A DNA stretch of 64,000 nt. It comes from Sphingobacterium haloxyli (lineage in GTDB: Bacteria; Bacteroidota; Bacteroidia; Sphingobacteriales; Sphingobacteriaceae). Within the stretch, counting starts at the first letter, position 1. Each line of letters opens with the position of its first letter. Position numbers and translations under genes: made by a program. The DNA lies in the NCBI RefSeq assembly GCF_002980525.1, contig NZ_PVBQ01000004.1, positions 62,001 to 126,000 of the forward strand. Reading direction: 5' to 3'. Positions 19,308-28,373 of this stretch are shown one piece after another. The notes beneath the pieces are model-generated. The model saw only the letters and a list, made by a program, of their open reading frames with translations, ran no database searches and was not told the DNA's origin.

Positions 19308-20840
19308 ATGACGCACGACAGAACAACAGCACCAACATCCATTGTCGTATTTGGTGGAACAGGTGATTTAGCGAAAAGGAAATTATTCCCGGCTTTCTTT
19401 AATCTATTCATAGACGAATGGATGCCAAAGCAATTCCAGATCCTTGCGCTGGGTAGAAAACAATACACGCAGGAGGGTTTTCGAGCTTATGTCTTGGAAA
19501 ATTTGAAGGAATTTTCACGTAATAACAATTACACCGAAGAACAGTGGACGAGTTTTAGTGAAAAGATAACTTTCCTGAATTTTGACATCACGGATGACAG
19601 TTCGTTCCTGAATCTCAATGATAAGCTTACAGCGTTCGATGTAGCTTGTAATAGACGAACAAACCGCCTTTTTTATTTATCGGTAGCACCGAGCTTTATA
19701 GATAAGGTATCTGTTAACTTACATAAAACGGGCTTAGCAAGCAATATAGAGAAGGACCGTATCATCATTGAGAAACCTTTCGGGTATGACAAGGCTTCGG
19801 CGATTGCCTTAAACAAGCTGCTAAACGAGAATTTCAAGGAAGAACAGATTTATCGTATCGATCATTATTTAGGGAAAGAGACCGTACAAAATATTTTGGC
19901 CTTTCGCTTTGCGAATACGGTTTTCGAACCGCTATGGAGCAATAGACATATCGAATCGGTTCAGATAACGGTGGCCGAACAGGTGGGCGTGGAAGATCGT
20001 GGCGGATACTACGATCATTCGGGCGCGCTACGTGATATGATTCAGAACCACCTCCTGCAAATTCTCTGTATGGTCGCGATGGACGCGCCGGTCGAGTTTG
20101 AGTCGGCTTTAATCCGAGATAAAAAGGCGGAAATACTAAAGGCGGTACGAAGAATTAAACCAGAGGACATCAATCATTACACCGTTCGTGCACAATATAC
20201 GGAGGGGGTAATAAAAGGCAATCCAAAACAAGGTTATAGACAGGAGCCAGGCGTAGACCCAAACTCGAATACGGAGACATTTGTAGCCATGAAGTTTTAT
20301 ATCGACAACCCAAGATGGCAGGGGGTTCCTTTCTATATGCGCACCGGCAAAAGTATGGCGCAGAAGAAATCGTCTGTTGTCGTGAACTTTAAGGAAGTGC
20401 CGAACAAAACGTTCGTAAACGGTAGGAATAGCCCAGTGCCCAACCAATTGACCATCAATATCCAGCCTGAAATGGATATTCGCCTATCGTTCATGGCAAA
20501 GAAGCCCGGTTTGGATATGACCTTAAAACCGGTTGAAATGGTGTTTGACTATTTTGAGTGCGCACCGGACAGCCCGGAAGCGTACGAGACCTTGCTCATA
20601 GATGCGCTCGATGGTGACTCGACCTTGTTTATGCGTTCGGATCAGGTAGAGGAAGCATGGGATATTATTGCGACGATTCAGGAAGAGTGGGAAAATGGGA
20701 CGTATTCGCCTATGTACACCTATGAGGCAGGAAGCTGGGGCCCAGGGGCAGCCGATGAACTGCTGAGCAGACAGGGACATCGATGGCTATCAACAACAAT
20801 GGAAGACTTAAAGGAGGAAAAACATGGTAAAACAGTTTGA
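19308..20840 (+). CDS. zwf: Glucose-6-phosphate dehydrogenase
   Basis: The 510-aa enzyme oxidises glucose 6-phosphate to 6-phosphogluconolactone, the first step of the oxidative pentose-phosphate pathway. The nucleotide-binding GGTGDLAKRKL is at residues 16-26, EKPFG at 155-159, and the active-site signature RIDHYLGK at 183-190. All are canonical and the length is normal. It sits between gnd and pgl, and its last 17 bases overlap the pgl start, which indicates translational coupling. No sign of damage or transfer is seen. Confidence 0.98.
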   Translation: MTHDRTTAPTSIVVFGGTGDLAKRKLFPAFFNLFIDEWMPKQFQILALGRKQYTQEGFRAYVLENLKEFSRNNNYTEEQWTSFSEKITFLNFDITDDSSFLNLNDKLTAFDVACNRRTNRLFYLSVAPSFIDKVSVNLHKTGLASNIEKDRIIIEKPFGYDKASAIALNKLLNENFKEEQIYRIDHYLGKETVQNILAFRFANTVFEPLWSNRHIESVQITVAEQVGVEDRGGYYDHSGALRDMIQNHLLQILCMVAMDAPVEFESALIRDKKAEILKAVRRIKPEDINHYTVRAQYTEGVIKGNPKQGYRQEPGVDPNSNTETFVAMKFYIDNPRWQGVPFYMRTGKSMAQKKSSVVVNFKEVPNKTFVNGRNSPVPNQLTINIQPEMDIRLSFMAKKPGLDMTLKPVEMVFDYFECAPDSPEAYETLLIDALDGDSTLFMRSDQVEEAWDIIATIQEEWENGTYSPMYTYEAGSWGPGAADELLSRQGHRWLSTTMEDLKEEKHGKTV

Positions 20841-21543
20841 AAGTAAAACACAAATTTTTGAAACAGCTGCACAGCTGTTTGTCGACGCGGCAAAGAAAAA
20901 TATCGATGAAAAGGGTTTTTTTTCGGTGGCACTGACAGGAGGTTCTTCTCCTATTGAGCTGCACAGATTATTGGCTACAGAAGCCTATAAATCACAGGTG
21001 GACTGGAGTAAGGTTCTGGTGTTTTGGGGCGACGAAAGATGGGTGCCGCTTGATGACGATTTGAGCAACGCCAAGATGTCTTACGAAACGCTACTTAATC
21101 ACGTTCCTATTCCGGAATCTAACATTTTTCCGATGTATAAGGAAGGTGTAGACGCGAAAGCTTATGCCCAGACCTACGAGCAAATTTTGCGGGAAAAATT
21201 AATAGATGATGCGCGGCTTGATCTTATTTTTTTGGGAATGGGAGACGACGGGCATACGGCATCGCTGTTTCCGGGTACCGAAGTGCTTCATGAAAAAGAT
21301 AAATGGGTAGATGCTTATTTTCTCGCTCCACAGGATATGTATCGGATTACGCTAACAGCGCCGTTTATCAATAAAGCAGAGAAAATCGTCGTGATTACGT
21401 TTGGCGAGAAAAAAGCGAAAGCCTTACAGGAAGTTTTGCAGGGAGAGAACAATCCGGAGCAGTATCCATCTCAACTGCTAGAGCCTGCTGGAGGAGAGCT
21501 ACTTTTCTTGGTAGACGACGAGGCGGCACAGCTATTGACGTAA
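20824..21543 (+). CDS. pgl: 6-phosphogluconolactonase (DevB type)
   Basis: The 239-aa cytoplasmic enzyme hydrolyses 6-phosphogluconolactone to 6-phosphogluconate, linking zwf to gnd. The family motifs ALTGGSSP (about 36-43), VFWGDERWVP (about 66-75) and GMGDDGHTASLFPG are present. The ATG lies inside the 3' end of zwf and is preceded by a strong AAAGGAGG Shine-Dalgarno sequence, unusual for Bacteroidota, where such sites are rare; this fits a coupled reading frame. A perfect intrinsic terminator follows. Confidence 0.96.
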   Translation: MVKQFESKTQIFETAAQLFVDAAKKNIDEKGFFSVALTGGSSPIELHRLLATEAYKSQVDWSKVLVFWGDERWVPLDDDLSNAKMSYETLLNHVPIPESNIFPMYKEGVDAKAYAQTYEQILREKLIDDARLDLIFLGMGDDGHTASLFPGTEVLHEKDKWVDAYFLAPQDMYRITLTAPFINKAEKIVVITFGEKKAKALQEVLQGENNPEQYPSQLLEPAGGELLFLVDDEAAQLLT

Positions 21544-21560
21544 TTGAGTGTCATTATGCA

Positions 21561-21595
21561 AACAACTCCCCAGGTACGTATCCTGGGGAGTTGTT
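21561..21595 (+). terminator. Perfect intrinsic terminator after pgl
   Basis: Arms 21561-21574 and 21582-21595 are perfectly complementary over 14 bp (AACAACTCCCCAGG) with a 7-base loop. A T6 run follows at 21601. It ends the gnd-zwf-pgl operon and also lies just past the stop of the convergent endonuclease/exonuclease/phosphatase gene. Confidence 0.92.
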
Positions 21596-21612
21596 AGAGG
21601 TTTTTTAACGGT

Positions 21613-22689
21613 TCACGAAGAAGGACGGTTATCGCTTTCTTCCTTCTTACCCTCTTCAACAAGTTCATTCACTTCCTCCATTTCGCCTGCTTCCAGATGC
21701 TTTACATCTTCATCCTGTTTTTGAGAGTCGGCTTCAACGTGGAAGGTGCAGCCAATCGGAAAGTGATCGGAGCCAACAGATGGATAAATGAATAGCTTGT
21801 CGATAATAATATCCGTACTATGAAACACTAGATCCAACGGGACTCTGAAAAACCAATATTTGGCATGGAAGGTCGATAGTATGCCACGTCCGATGCGCGC
21901 ATCGATCAGCTCACTGGTCTTTTTGAACAAAATAGAGGACTTTGCCCAGGCAACATTGTTGAAGTCGCCCGTCACCAATACGGGCAAGGTATAATCCCTC
22001 ACTTTCTTGGCTACTGAAAGCAGGTCGCCGTCTCTTTCTTTGGAATTCTCTTCTTCCGTCGGGCTGGGCGGCGGTGGGTGTACCGCAAAGAAAACAAAGC
22101 GATGGCCATCATGGGTTTCCAGCTCCGCTTCGATACTGGGGACATCATCTGCTACAAAATAATGGGTTTGTATATTTCTAACTTTTAGTTTCGTGTAAAA
22201 ATGCATCCCATAGGTATTCTCCAAGGCAACTTTCTCTTGATAGGGGTAGTCCTTTTCCAGGCACTGCATAGCTTTTTCCCAGTTGGCGTTACTCTCCATC
22301 GTAACGAAGATGTCTGGCTGCTCTTGTTCGATAAGCTGGATAAAACGGTGGTATTCGTTGTTGTATTGGTAGATGTTGCATGAAATAATCTTTATCTTAT
22401 CCGAACTAGAGGCTGTTTTTGTAGGTTTTTGCTTCTTCCAGAATTTTGTGTAGCGCATCAGGACATAAACATGATAGGTAATCAACAAAAACTGCAGGGA
22501 CTGTATTGCCCAAAGCCAGCTCATCTCCTGTACATATACCATCATTACGCCGAAGACAATGATTTGTAGAATGAGAAGCTGTATTTTGATAAATTCGGCT
22601 ACACGAAATATCCAGTGCTGATGTTGGATAAACGGCAGTACGCTTAAAAGAATTAAGAGAATAGAGATAACAGCGAGCGTCGTAGCCAT
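21613..22689 (-). CDS. Membrane-anchored endonuclease/exonuclease/phosphatase-family protein
   Basis: The product is 358 aa. Three hydrophobic helices lie in the first ~95 residues (MATTLAVISILLILLSVLPF onward), then an EEP hydrolase domain. The fold markers are IISCNIYQYN, the metal-binding Glu in TMESN, VTGDFNNVAW and the terminal GSDHFPIG. The family includes phosphodiesterases acting on nucleic acids, phospholipids or inositol phosphates, and the substrate here is not predictable. The C-terminus is a highly acidic tail. The frame extends to 22758, but a minus-strand TAnnTTTG box at 22763-22756 makes 22689 the better start. The active site would face the periplasm or cytoplasm depending on topology. 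Confidence 0.88.
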   Translation of the reverse strand: MATTLAVISILLILLSVLPFIQHQHWIFRVAEFIKIQLLILQIIVFGVMMVYVQEMSWLWAIQSLQFLLITYHVYVLMRYTKFWKKQKPTKTASSSDKIKIISCNIYQYNNEYHRFIQLIEQEQPDIFVTMESNANWEKAMQCLEKDYPYQEKVALENTYGMHFYTKLKVRNIQTHYFVADDVPSIEAELETHDGHRFVFFAVHPPPPSPTEEENSKERDGDLLSVAKKVRDYTLPVLVTGDFNNVAWAKSSILFKKTSELIDARIGRGILSTFHAKYWFFRVPLDLVFHSTDIIIDKLFIYPSVGSDHFPIGCTFHVEADSQKQDEDVKHLEAGEMEEVNELVEEGKKEESDNRPSS

Positions 22690-22755
22690 ATTGGGTATGT
22701 TGAATTGAAATACAGCTAAAAATAAGAAATTTAGCTGTAAAAGATAAAAGTCGCG

Positions 22756-22763
22756 CAAATTTA
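22756..22763 (-). promoter_or_regulatory. -7 promoter box of the EEP-family gene
   Basis: On the minus strand this reads TAAATTTG, matching TAnnTTTG, about 67 bases before the preferred ATG at 22689. It overlaps the alternative ATG at 22758 and so argues against that start. No strong -33 element is seen. Confidence 0.45.
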
Positions 22764-22803
22764 ATGTTGTTAATTTAATCTCGGTCGTTTGGATTTATTG
22801 TTA

Positions 22804-22811
22804 TAACTTTG
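22804..22811 (+). promoter_or_regulatory. -7 promoter box of sigma3
   Basis: TAACTTTG matches TAnnTTTG, about 82 bases before the sigma3 ATG. It lies back to back with the minus-strand box at 22763-22756, giving a divergent promoter pair in the intergenic region. Confidence 0.45.
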
Positions 22812-22893
22812 TATTGTTGGCACCGATGACTAAACCTGAATTCATTTTCGGCGCTTCATAGTTTAATGTTATGTTTATACCTATATTGTAGAT

Positions 22894-23466
22894 ATGATGT
22901 CTTATAAACCGCTCGCTGATAGTGAACTATTACGCCTGATGTCGAAAGGAAAGGAACAAGCTTTCAACGAGCTGTTTAACCGTTATTGGGATAAGTTACT
23001 TCAAACAGCGATACATAAATTAGATGATGTTATGGAGGCGGAAAATATCGTTCAAGATGTGTTTGTGTCGTTGTGGAAGAGAAGGAAAGAGCTGAATGTA
23101 ACAGGCAACTTTCAACATTACGTACTGGTAGCGGTGAAATATAGAATAATAAAAGCACTGAATCACCAACGCGTTCGACGCATTTATTTCGAGGAAGGAC
23201 ATGGCTCGGTAGACTTGTTAGATGATGCTACCCAGCAATATTTGGATTTTACTGAACTACGGCAACGGCTCGAACAACTCGTAGGTAATCTTCCCGAGAA
23301 AGCCAGATTGATTTACCGGATGAATAAAGAGGAAGGCATGAGTTATCGCGAAATTGCCTCAGAATTGGATATAACCGAAAAAGCAGTGGATGCACACCTT
23401 GTGCGGGTAAAAAAAGTTCTCCGTTCTGGATTGCAACGTTTTCTGTCCGTGTACCTATTCACATAA
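22894..23466 (+). CDS. RNA polymerase ECF sigma factor, FecI type (sigma3)
   Basis: The 190-aa group-4 sigma factor has region 2 around DDVMEAENIVQDVFVSLWKRR and region 4 around MSYREIASEL and AVDAHLVRVKKVLR. Two adjacent ATGs (22894, 22897) are possible. It heads the third sigma-FecR-SusC-SusD array of the window, this one on the plus strand, and is predicted to drive the downstream SusC3 operon when FecR3 releases it. The FecR3 gene follows after 73 bases. Confidence 0.92.
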   Translation: MMSYKPLADSELLRLMSKGKEQAFNELFNRYWDKLLQTAIHKLDDVMEAENIVQDVFVSLWKRRKELNVTGNFQHYVLVAVKYRIIKALNHQRVRRIYFEEGHGSVDLLDDATQQYLDFTELRQRLEQLVGNLPEKARLIYRMNKEEGMSYREIASELDITEKAVDAHLVRVKKVLRSGLQRFLSVYLFT

Positions 23467-23539
23467 GACAGTTCTAGAAATAAAAAAAAAATGAAGGATT
23501 TGGTCTTGCCGGGGTACTTATTTATAAAGCACCTATTGA

Positions 23540-24664
23540 ATGGCAAAGAACGACCAGAACACACGTATGCAGGATTTGGCCAACCGTTGGTTGAACGGCA
23601 GCCTGTCGGAAGCGGAACAACGCGAGTTTGACGACTGGTTCTCTAGTTCTGTAGATACCCCAATTTTTATCCAAGAGCATATTGCCTCGTCAAAAGAGGT
23701 GCATCGTCGTATTTTGTTGGAAAGGGTCTACAAAGAGGCAAAGATAAGGCGTCGTCACATACGGCTGCGGGTATATGGGGCTGTTGCGGCTGTCGTCTTG
23801 GTAGCGCTTATCGGTGTGTACGTCGTTGATGAGAAAGCAAACATGAATGTTGATAGCTCGCATTTCGTCGAGTTGGAAGATGTCGCCCCGGGAACGAATA
23901 AAGCCGCGCTCACATTGGCCGATGGTACGGTTTTAGATTTAAGTAGTGACCAAGAGGGTATTGTAATCGGAGATGAAATTACGTATACGAATGGGCGACG
24001 AGTTTTAGATGAACACCGTACTTCTTCGCTGATGATGTTGCATACTCCAAAAGGGGGGCAATACCGAATCGTACTGTCTGATGGATCTAAAGTATGGCTC
24101 AATGCGGCCTCCTCATTGAAATATCCTGCCGTATTTTCTTCGGAAGACCGTATAATAGAGCTCGAAGGGGAAGGGTATTTTGAGGTGGCCAACGATAGCA
24201 AAAGACCGTTTAAGGTGCTTTGTAGGGGACAGGAGATAGAGGTGTTGGGTACTGCTTTTAACGTTTCGGCATATTCGGAGGAAAACGAAATAAAAACGAC
24301 GCTAGTCAGTGGTTCGCTAAGTGTCTCGGCACATCATTCGTCTGTTACATTAAAGCCAGGAGAGGAATCCGTATATAGTGACACCCGATTATATGCTCGG
24401 ATAGCTGATGTTGAACGGACAATAGGTTGGAAAAAAGGCTTATTTCGATTTTCTAATACGGAGTTAAAAAAGGCGATGACGGAACTGAGCCGTTGGTATA
24501 ACCTGGATATAGAATATAGAGGTGCTGTTCCGACAACATATTTTTCGGGCGAAATTGAACGGAACCTCCATTTGTCATCGGTGCTCGATATACTGAAGGA
24601 AAGTGGTCTCAATTTTAAATTGGAGAGACGTGGTTCTACCAACAAGTTGATCATTATGCCCTGA
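23540..24664 (+). CDS. FecR-family anti-sigma factor (FecR3)
   Basis: The 374-aa inner-membrane regulator has a cytoplasmic N-terminus with LANRWLNGSLSEAEQREFDDW, a transmembrane helix at about 78-96, and a periplasmic FecR domain with TPKGGQYRIVLSDGSKVWLNA, LEGEGYFEVA and VLGTAFNVSA. A C-terminal DUF4974 domain follows (LFRFSNTELKKAMTELSRWY, YFSGEIERNL). It should sequester sigma3 and receive the signal from the STN domain of SusC3. About 210 bases without a gene separate it from SusC3, leaving room for a sigma3-dependent promoter, though I cannot identify its consensus. Confidence 0.93.
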   Translation: MAKNDQNTRMQDLANRWLNGSLSEAEQREFDDWFSSSVDTPIFIQEHIASSKEVHRRILLERVYKEAKIRRRHIRLRVYGAVAAVVLVALIGVYVVDEKANMNVDSSHFVELEDVAPGTNKAALTLADGTVLDLSSDQEGIVIGDEITYTNGRRVLDEHRTSSLMMLHTPKGGQYRIVLSDGSKVWLNAASSLKYPAVFSSEDRIIELEGEGYFEVANDSKRPFKVLCRGQEIEVLGTAFNVSAYSEENEIKTTLVSGSLSVSAHHSSVTLKPGEESVYSDTRLYARIADVERTIGWKKGLFRFSNTELKKAMTELSRWYNLDIEYRGAVPTTYFSGEIERNLHLSSVLDILKESGLNFKLERRGSTNKLIIMP

Positions 24665-24875
24665 AAATAACGGAGTAATTAACAGATTGTATAACGTAAT
24701 GAAAGCTGTATGATAAATCCATTTTTTTCCTAAGACTATTAGGAATACCGTCGAAGATAATACATAGCTGGATAGCGCTGTGAACACTATCCAGATGTGC
24801 TTAGGGCGGTTCAAATAGTACCGCTGTTTACAGCGGCTATGCTTAAATTATAAACCCTAAAACATAAACAAAGTT

Positions 24876-27800
24876 ATGATTTTTAATCAAAAAGTCGAAG
24901 ATATGTCTATTGGCGTGCTTTTGGCTAAAAAGATTTTGGTACGAATGAAATTGATATTGCTATTGACATGCATAACGGTATTGCAGGCCTCACCAAATAG
25001 TTATGCGCAACGGATTTCACTGAATGCTCGAGACATCCCTTTGAACGAGGCAATGCGCCAAATACAAGAACAAACTGGCCTCCGCTACTTTGTGAATGCC
25101 AAAAGTAAAACACAAGTGACGGTAAATGCGGTCTTGAAAGATGTTCCCTTAGCGGTAGCTATGGAAAAAATACTATCTGGTTTACCCTTTAATTGGACGC
25201 TAAAGGATAAGGTGATTGTCATTAACGAGAAAACCGGTTTTTCGTATTCGGGCCCTTCAAAAGTTGAGAATCAAGAAACGGTTCGTATTACCGGCGTCGT
25301 TTTAGATGAGGCCGGTAGTCCCCTCGAGGGGGCAACCGTATCTTTGAAAGAGAACTCGATAACGACGGCAACCAACAAAAAAGGGCAATATAGTATGAGT
25401 CTTCCTAAAGGCAATTATACGGTCGTATTCAGTATGGTTGGCTACAATAAGCAGGAAGTTTCCTTTAAAGGGAGTTCTCCAGTCAACGTTAGGTTATATC
25501 CAACATCGGGTGAAATAAATGAAGTAGTCGTTGTCGGGTACGGTACCGTAAATCGAGAAGACCTCACAGGTTCTGTCGGTATTGTAAAAGTGGAAGAATT
25601 GGCGAATGCACCGGTGGTCTCGTTTGATCAAGCGCTGGCAGGGAGAATAGCGGGGGTTCAGGTCTCTGCGAGTGAAGGGCAGCCGGGGGGTGAAGGGATT
25701 AACATCGTTATCCGTGGTGCCGGCTCACTGACACAAAGTAACGCGCCTTTATATGTCGTGGATGGTTTTCCGATAGAAGATTTTGATCCGGGTTCACTGA
25801 ACATGGACGATATCGCATCTATGAATATACTGAAAGATGCATCTGCAACAGCGATATATGGCGCTCGTGGATCGAATGGTGTGGTTATCATTGAGACCAA
25901 AAGAGGTAAGATTGGAGCGCCGGTCGTGACGTATAATGGTTCCTATGGATTTCAGGAAATTATCAAACGTATGGAGATGATGGATGCTTATGAGTTTGTA
26001 CGTTATCAGGCCGACAGGGGCAATGGTCGCCGTTATTTCGACGACTCGACGACCACGCTTGAAACGTATCGAGGTATGGAGGGCATAGATTGGCAGGATA
26101 GGCTTTTTCGCAACGGAGCGACAAATATCCACAATGTAGCGGTCAGGGGCGGTAATGATCAGACAAAGTACTCCATATCGGGATCGGTTTTTGATGCGGA
26201 CGCCGTTATTATTAATACGGGAAGCAATCGGTATCAGGGTAGATTTTCATTAGAACAGACATTCAGTAAAAAAGTGAAAGGGGGAGTTGATGCAAATTAT
26301 TCTAGCAGAATGGCGTTTGGACGGGAGGCGTCTTTGGCCAATGCGGGTGGTTCGGCCACCAGTTACTTACTCTACGCAACGTTGGGATATCGACCGGTCA
26401 CAGGGAGCGTAGACTTTTCATTAGATGATTTAGGAGATGATATGATGGATGAGGATGTAAACCCATTGGAAGATTACCGGATTAACCCGATTATATCAAC
26501 ACAGAATGAACATCGGGAAGTCTTAAGAAACAATCTTATTGCCAACGCTTACCTTTCTTATGAAATTATAAAGGGTTTGACCTTGAAGGTGACCGGCGGG
26601 TTAAACAGCCTTAATTCAAGGTCAGAGAACTTTTATAATTCGTTGACATCTCGCGGAACGCCTCTTTTACCTTCTAATTCACGTGGGCAATGGGGATCGA
26701 AATCGTTCTCCGAACGTATCGCTTGGTCTAACGAAAATATCCTTACGTATAAGACGAGGATTAACAAGGCTCATCAGCTTGACCTAATGGGTGCTTATAG
26801 CTTGCAGGAAAGCAGAAATGAGTCGGGAGGTTATACATCGATACTTGTTCCGAATGAGTCCTTAGGAATCCATGGACTTCGACAAGGTACGCCTTTGGGA
26901 ACTTCGGGAGGGGCTTCCATTTTTAGATTACAGTCGTATCTGGCGCGGGCTAATTATAATTATGATTCGCGGTATTTGTTCACCGCTTCATTTCGTGCAG
27001 ATGGATCATCAAAATTTCTAACCGCTAATAAGTGGGGATTCTTTCCTTCGGGGGCGTTTGCATGGCGTATGATAAACGAACCGTTTATGAAAAACCAGAA
27101 CATTATCTCGGAAGCAAAATTGCGTGTCAGTTACGGACTGACGGGAAATAACAGGGTGTCAGATTTTGCTGCGTTCGCTTTAGTGGACCCTAATAATAAC
27201 GCAGCTTATTCTTTTGGAAACCAAACCCCTACGCAAGGCGTGAATATATCCAGTTTAGGCAATTCGCAATTGAAATGGGAAACAACGGAACAGATCGATA
27301 TAGGTTACGACATCTCTTTCCTGAAAAACAGGTTTGCATTCACGGTAGACCTCTACCGAAAAACGACTAACGACCTTTTGCTAAACGCCAATATGCCATA
27401 CCACACGGGTTTTACAAGAGTTTATAAGAATGTTGGAAAGGTGCGGAACCAAGGGATCGAGTTGACACTCAATACCGTGAATGTAAAAACGAAAGATTTT
27501 AGCTGGCAGTCTAATTTTAACATCAGCTTTAATAAAAACAAGATATTGGCGTTGACGGAGGGTGAAAACAGTATCATCAATAACGTAACGTGGGAAACAG
27601 CGTTTAACAACACGCCAGCATATATATCGAAAATAGGTCAACCTGCGGGACAGATGTATGGTTACATTTGGGACGGTATCTATCAGTTTGAAGACTTCAA
27701 TGAAATAGCACCTGACGTATATGAATTAAAAAGCCATGTAACCACGAATAATAATGATAGACAGAACATCAACGTGAAGCCGGGCGATATAAAATATCGA

Positions 27801-28355
27801 GATCTGAACGGGGACGGCGTGATTAACCAGTATGACCTGACGGTAATAGGTCGTGGCATTCCTATCCATATTGGTGGATTTTCTAATAATTTCACCTATA
27901 AAAACTTTAGCCTTGGTGTATTTCTTCAGTGGTCTTACGGCAACAGCATCATGAACGCGAATAGACTTATTTTTGAAGGGTCAACGCGATTAAGCCTTAA
28001 TCAGTTCGCGTCATATGCCGACCGATGGACACCTGAGAATCCTTCTAATGAACATTATCGTGTAGGAGGTTGGGGACCTAACGGTATCTATTCGTCTAAA
28101 ATAATTGAGGACGGTTCGTTCCTGCGTTTGAAAACAGTGTTCTTCGGGTACAGCTTGCCGAAGACGTGGATCAGGCGTGCGAAAATACAGGATTTGACCT
28201 TAACAGCATCAGCACAGAACCTGTTCACATGGACATCGTATTCGGGCTTCGATCCGGAAGTATCCTCTAAGCACTCCGTGCTTACACCTGGATTTGACTA
28301 CTCGGCCTACCCTCAAGCACGTACTATTGTGTTTGGGATTAAAGCTACATTGTAA
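24876..28355 (+). CDS. SusC/RagA-family TonB-linked outer-membrane transducer (SusC3)
   Basis: The 1159-aa protein has a long signal region ending at SYAQ (about residue 45), an STN domain (about 46-118), a carboxypeptidase-regulatory-like domain (about 136-207), a TonB-box-like NEVVVVGYGT at 215-224, a plug with PLYVVDGFPIEDF and SATAIYGARGSNGVVII, and a full-length barrel. It would import the ligand captured by SusD3 and signal to FecR3. The ATG at 24876 gives an unusually long pre-signal stretch (about 20 residues). An internal start at Met24 would give a more compact signal peptide and cannot be excluded. Confidence 0.95.
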   Translation: MIFNQKVEDMSIGVLLAKKILVRMKLILLLTCITVLQASPNSYAQRISLNARDIPLNEAMRQIQEQTGLRYFVNAKSKTQVTVNAVLKDVPLAVAMEKILSGLPFNWTLKDKVIVINEKTGFSYSGPSKVENQETVRITGVVLDEAGSPLEGATVSLKENSITTATNKKGQYSMSLPKGNYTVVFSMVGYNKQEVSFKGSSPVNVRLYPTSGEINEVVVVGYGTVNREDLTGSVGIVKVEELANAPVVSFDQALAGRIAGVQVSASEGQPGGEGINIVIRGAGSLTQSNAPLYVVDGFPIEDFDPGSLNMDDIASMNILKDASATAIYGARGSNGVVIIETKRGKIGAPVVTYNGSYGFQEIIKRMEMMDAYEFVRYQADRGNGRRYFDDSTTTLETYRGMEGIDWQDRLFRNGATNIHNVAVRGGNDQTKYSISGSVFDADAVIINTGSNRYQGRFSLEQTFSKKVKGGVDANYSSRMAFGREASLANAGGSATSYLLYATLGYRPVTGSVDFSLDDLGDDMMDEDVNPLEDYRINPIISTQNEHREVLRNNLIANAYLSYEIIKGLTLKVTGGLNSLNSRSENFYNSLTSRGTPLLPSNSRGQWGSKSFSERIAWSNENILTYKTRINKAHQLDLMGAYSLQESRNESGGYTSILVPNESLGIHGLRQGTPLGTSGGASIFRLQSYLARANYNYDSRYLFTASFRADGSSKFLTANKWGFFPSGAFAWRMINEPFMKNQNIISEAKLRVSYGLTGNNRVSDFAAFALVDPNNNAAYSFGNQTPTQGVNISSLGNSQLKWETTEQIDIGYDISFLKNRFAFTVDLYRKTTNDLLLNANMPYHTGFTRVYKNVGKVRNQGIELTLNTVNVKTKDFSWQSNFNISFNKNKILALTEGENSIINNVTWETAFNNTPAYISKIGQPAGQMYGYIWDGIYQFEDFNEIAPDVYELKSHVTTNNNDRQNINVKPGDIKYRDLNGDGVINQYDLTVIGRGIPIHIGGFSNNFTYKNFSLGVFLQWSYGNSIMNANRLIFEGSTRLSLNQFASYADRWTPENPSNEHYRVGGWGPNGIYSSKIIEDGSFLRLKTVFFGYSLPKTWIRRAKIQDLTLTASAQNLFTWTSYSGFDPEVSSKHSVLTPGFDYSAYPQARTIVFGIKATL

Positions 28356-28373
28356 AACATAGTATTGAAAATC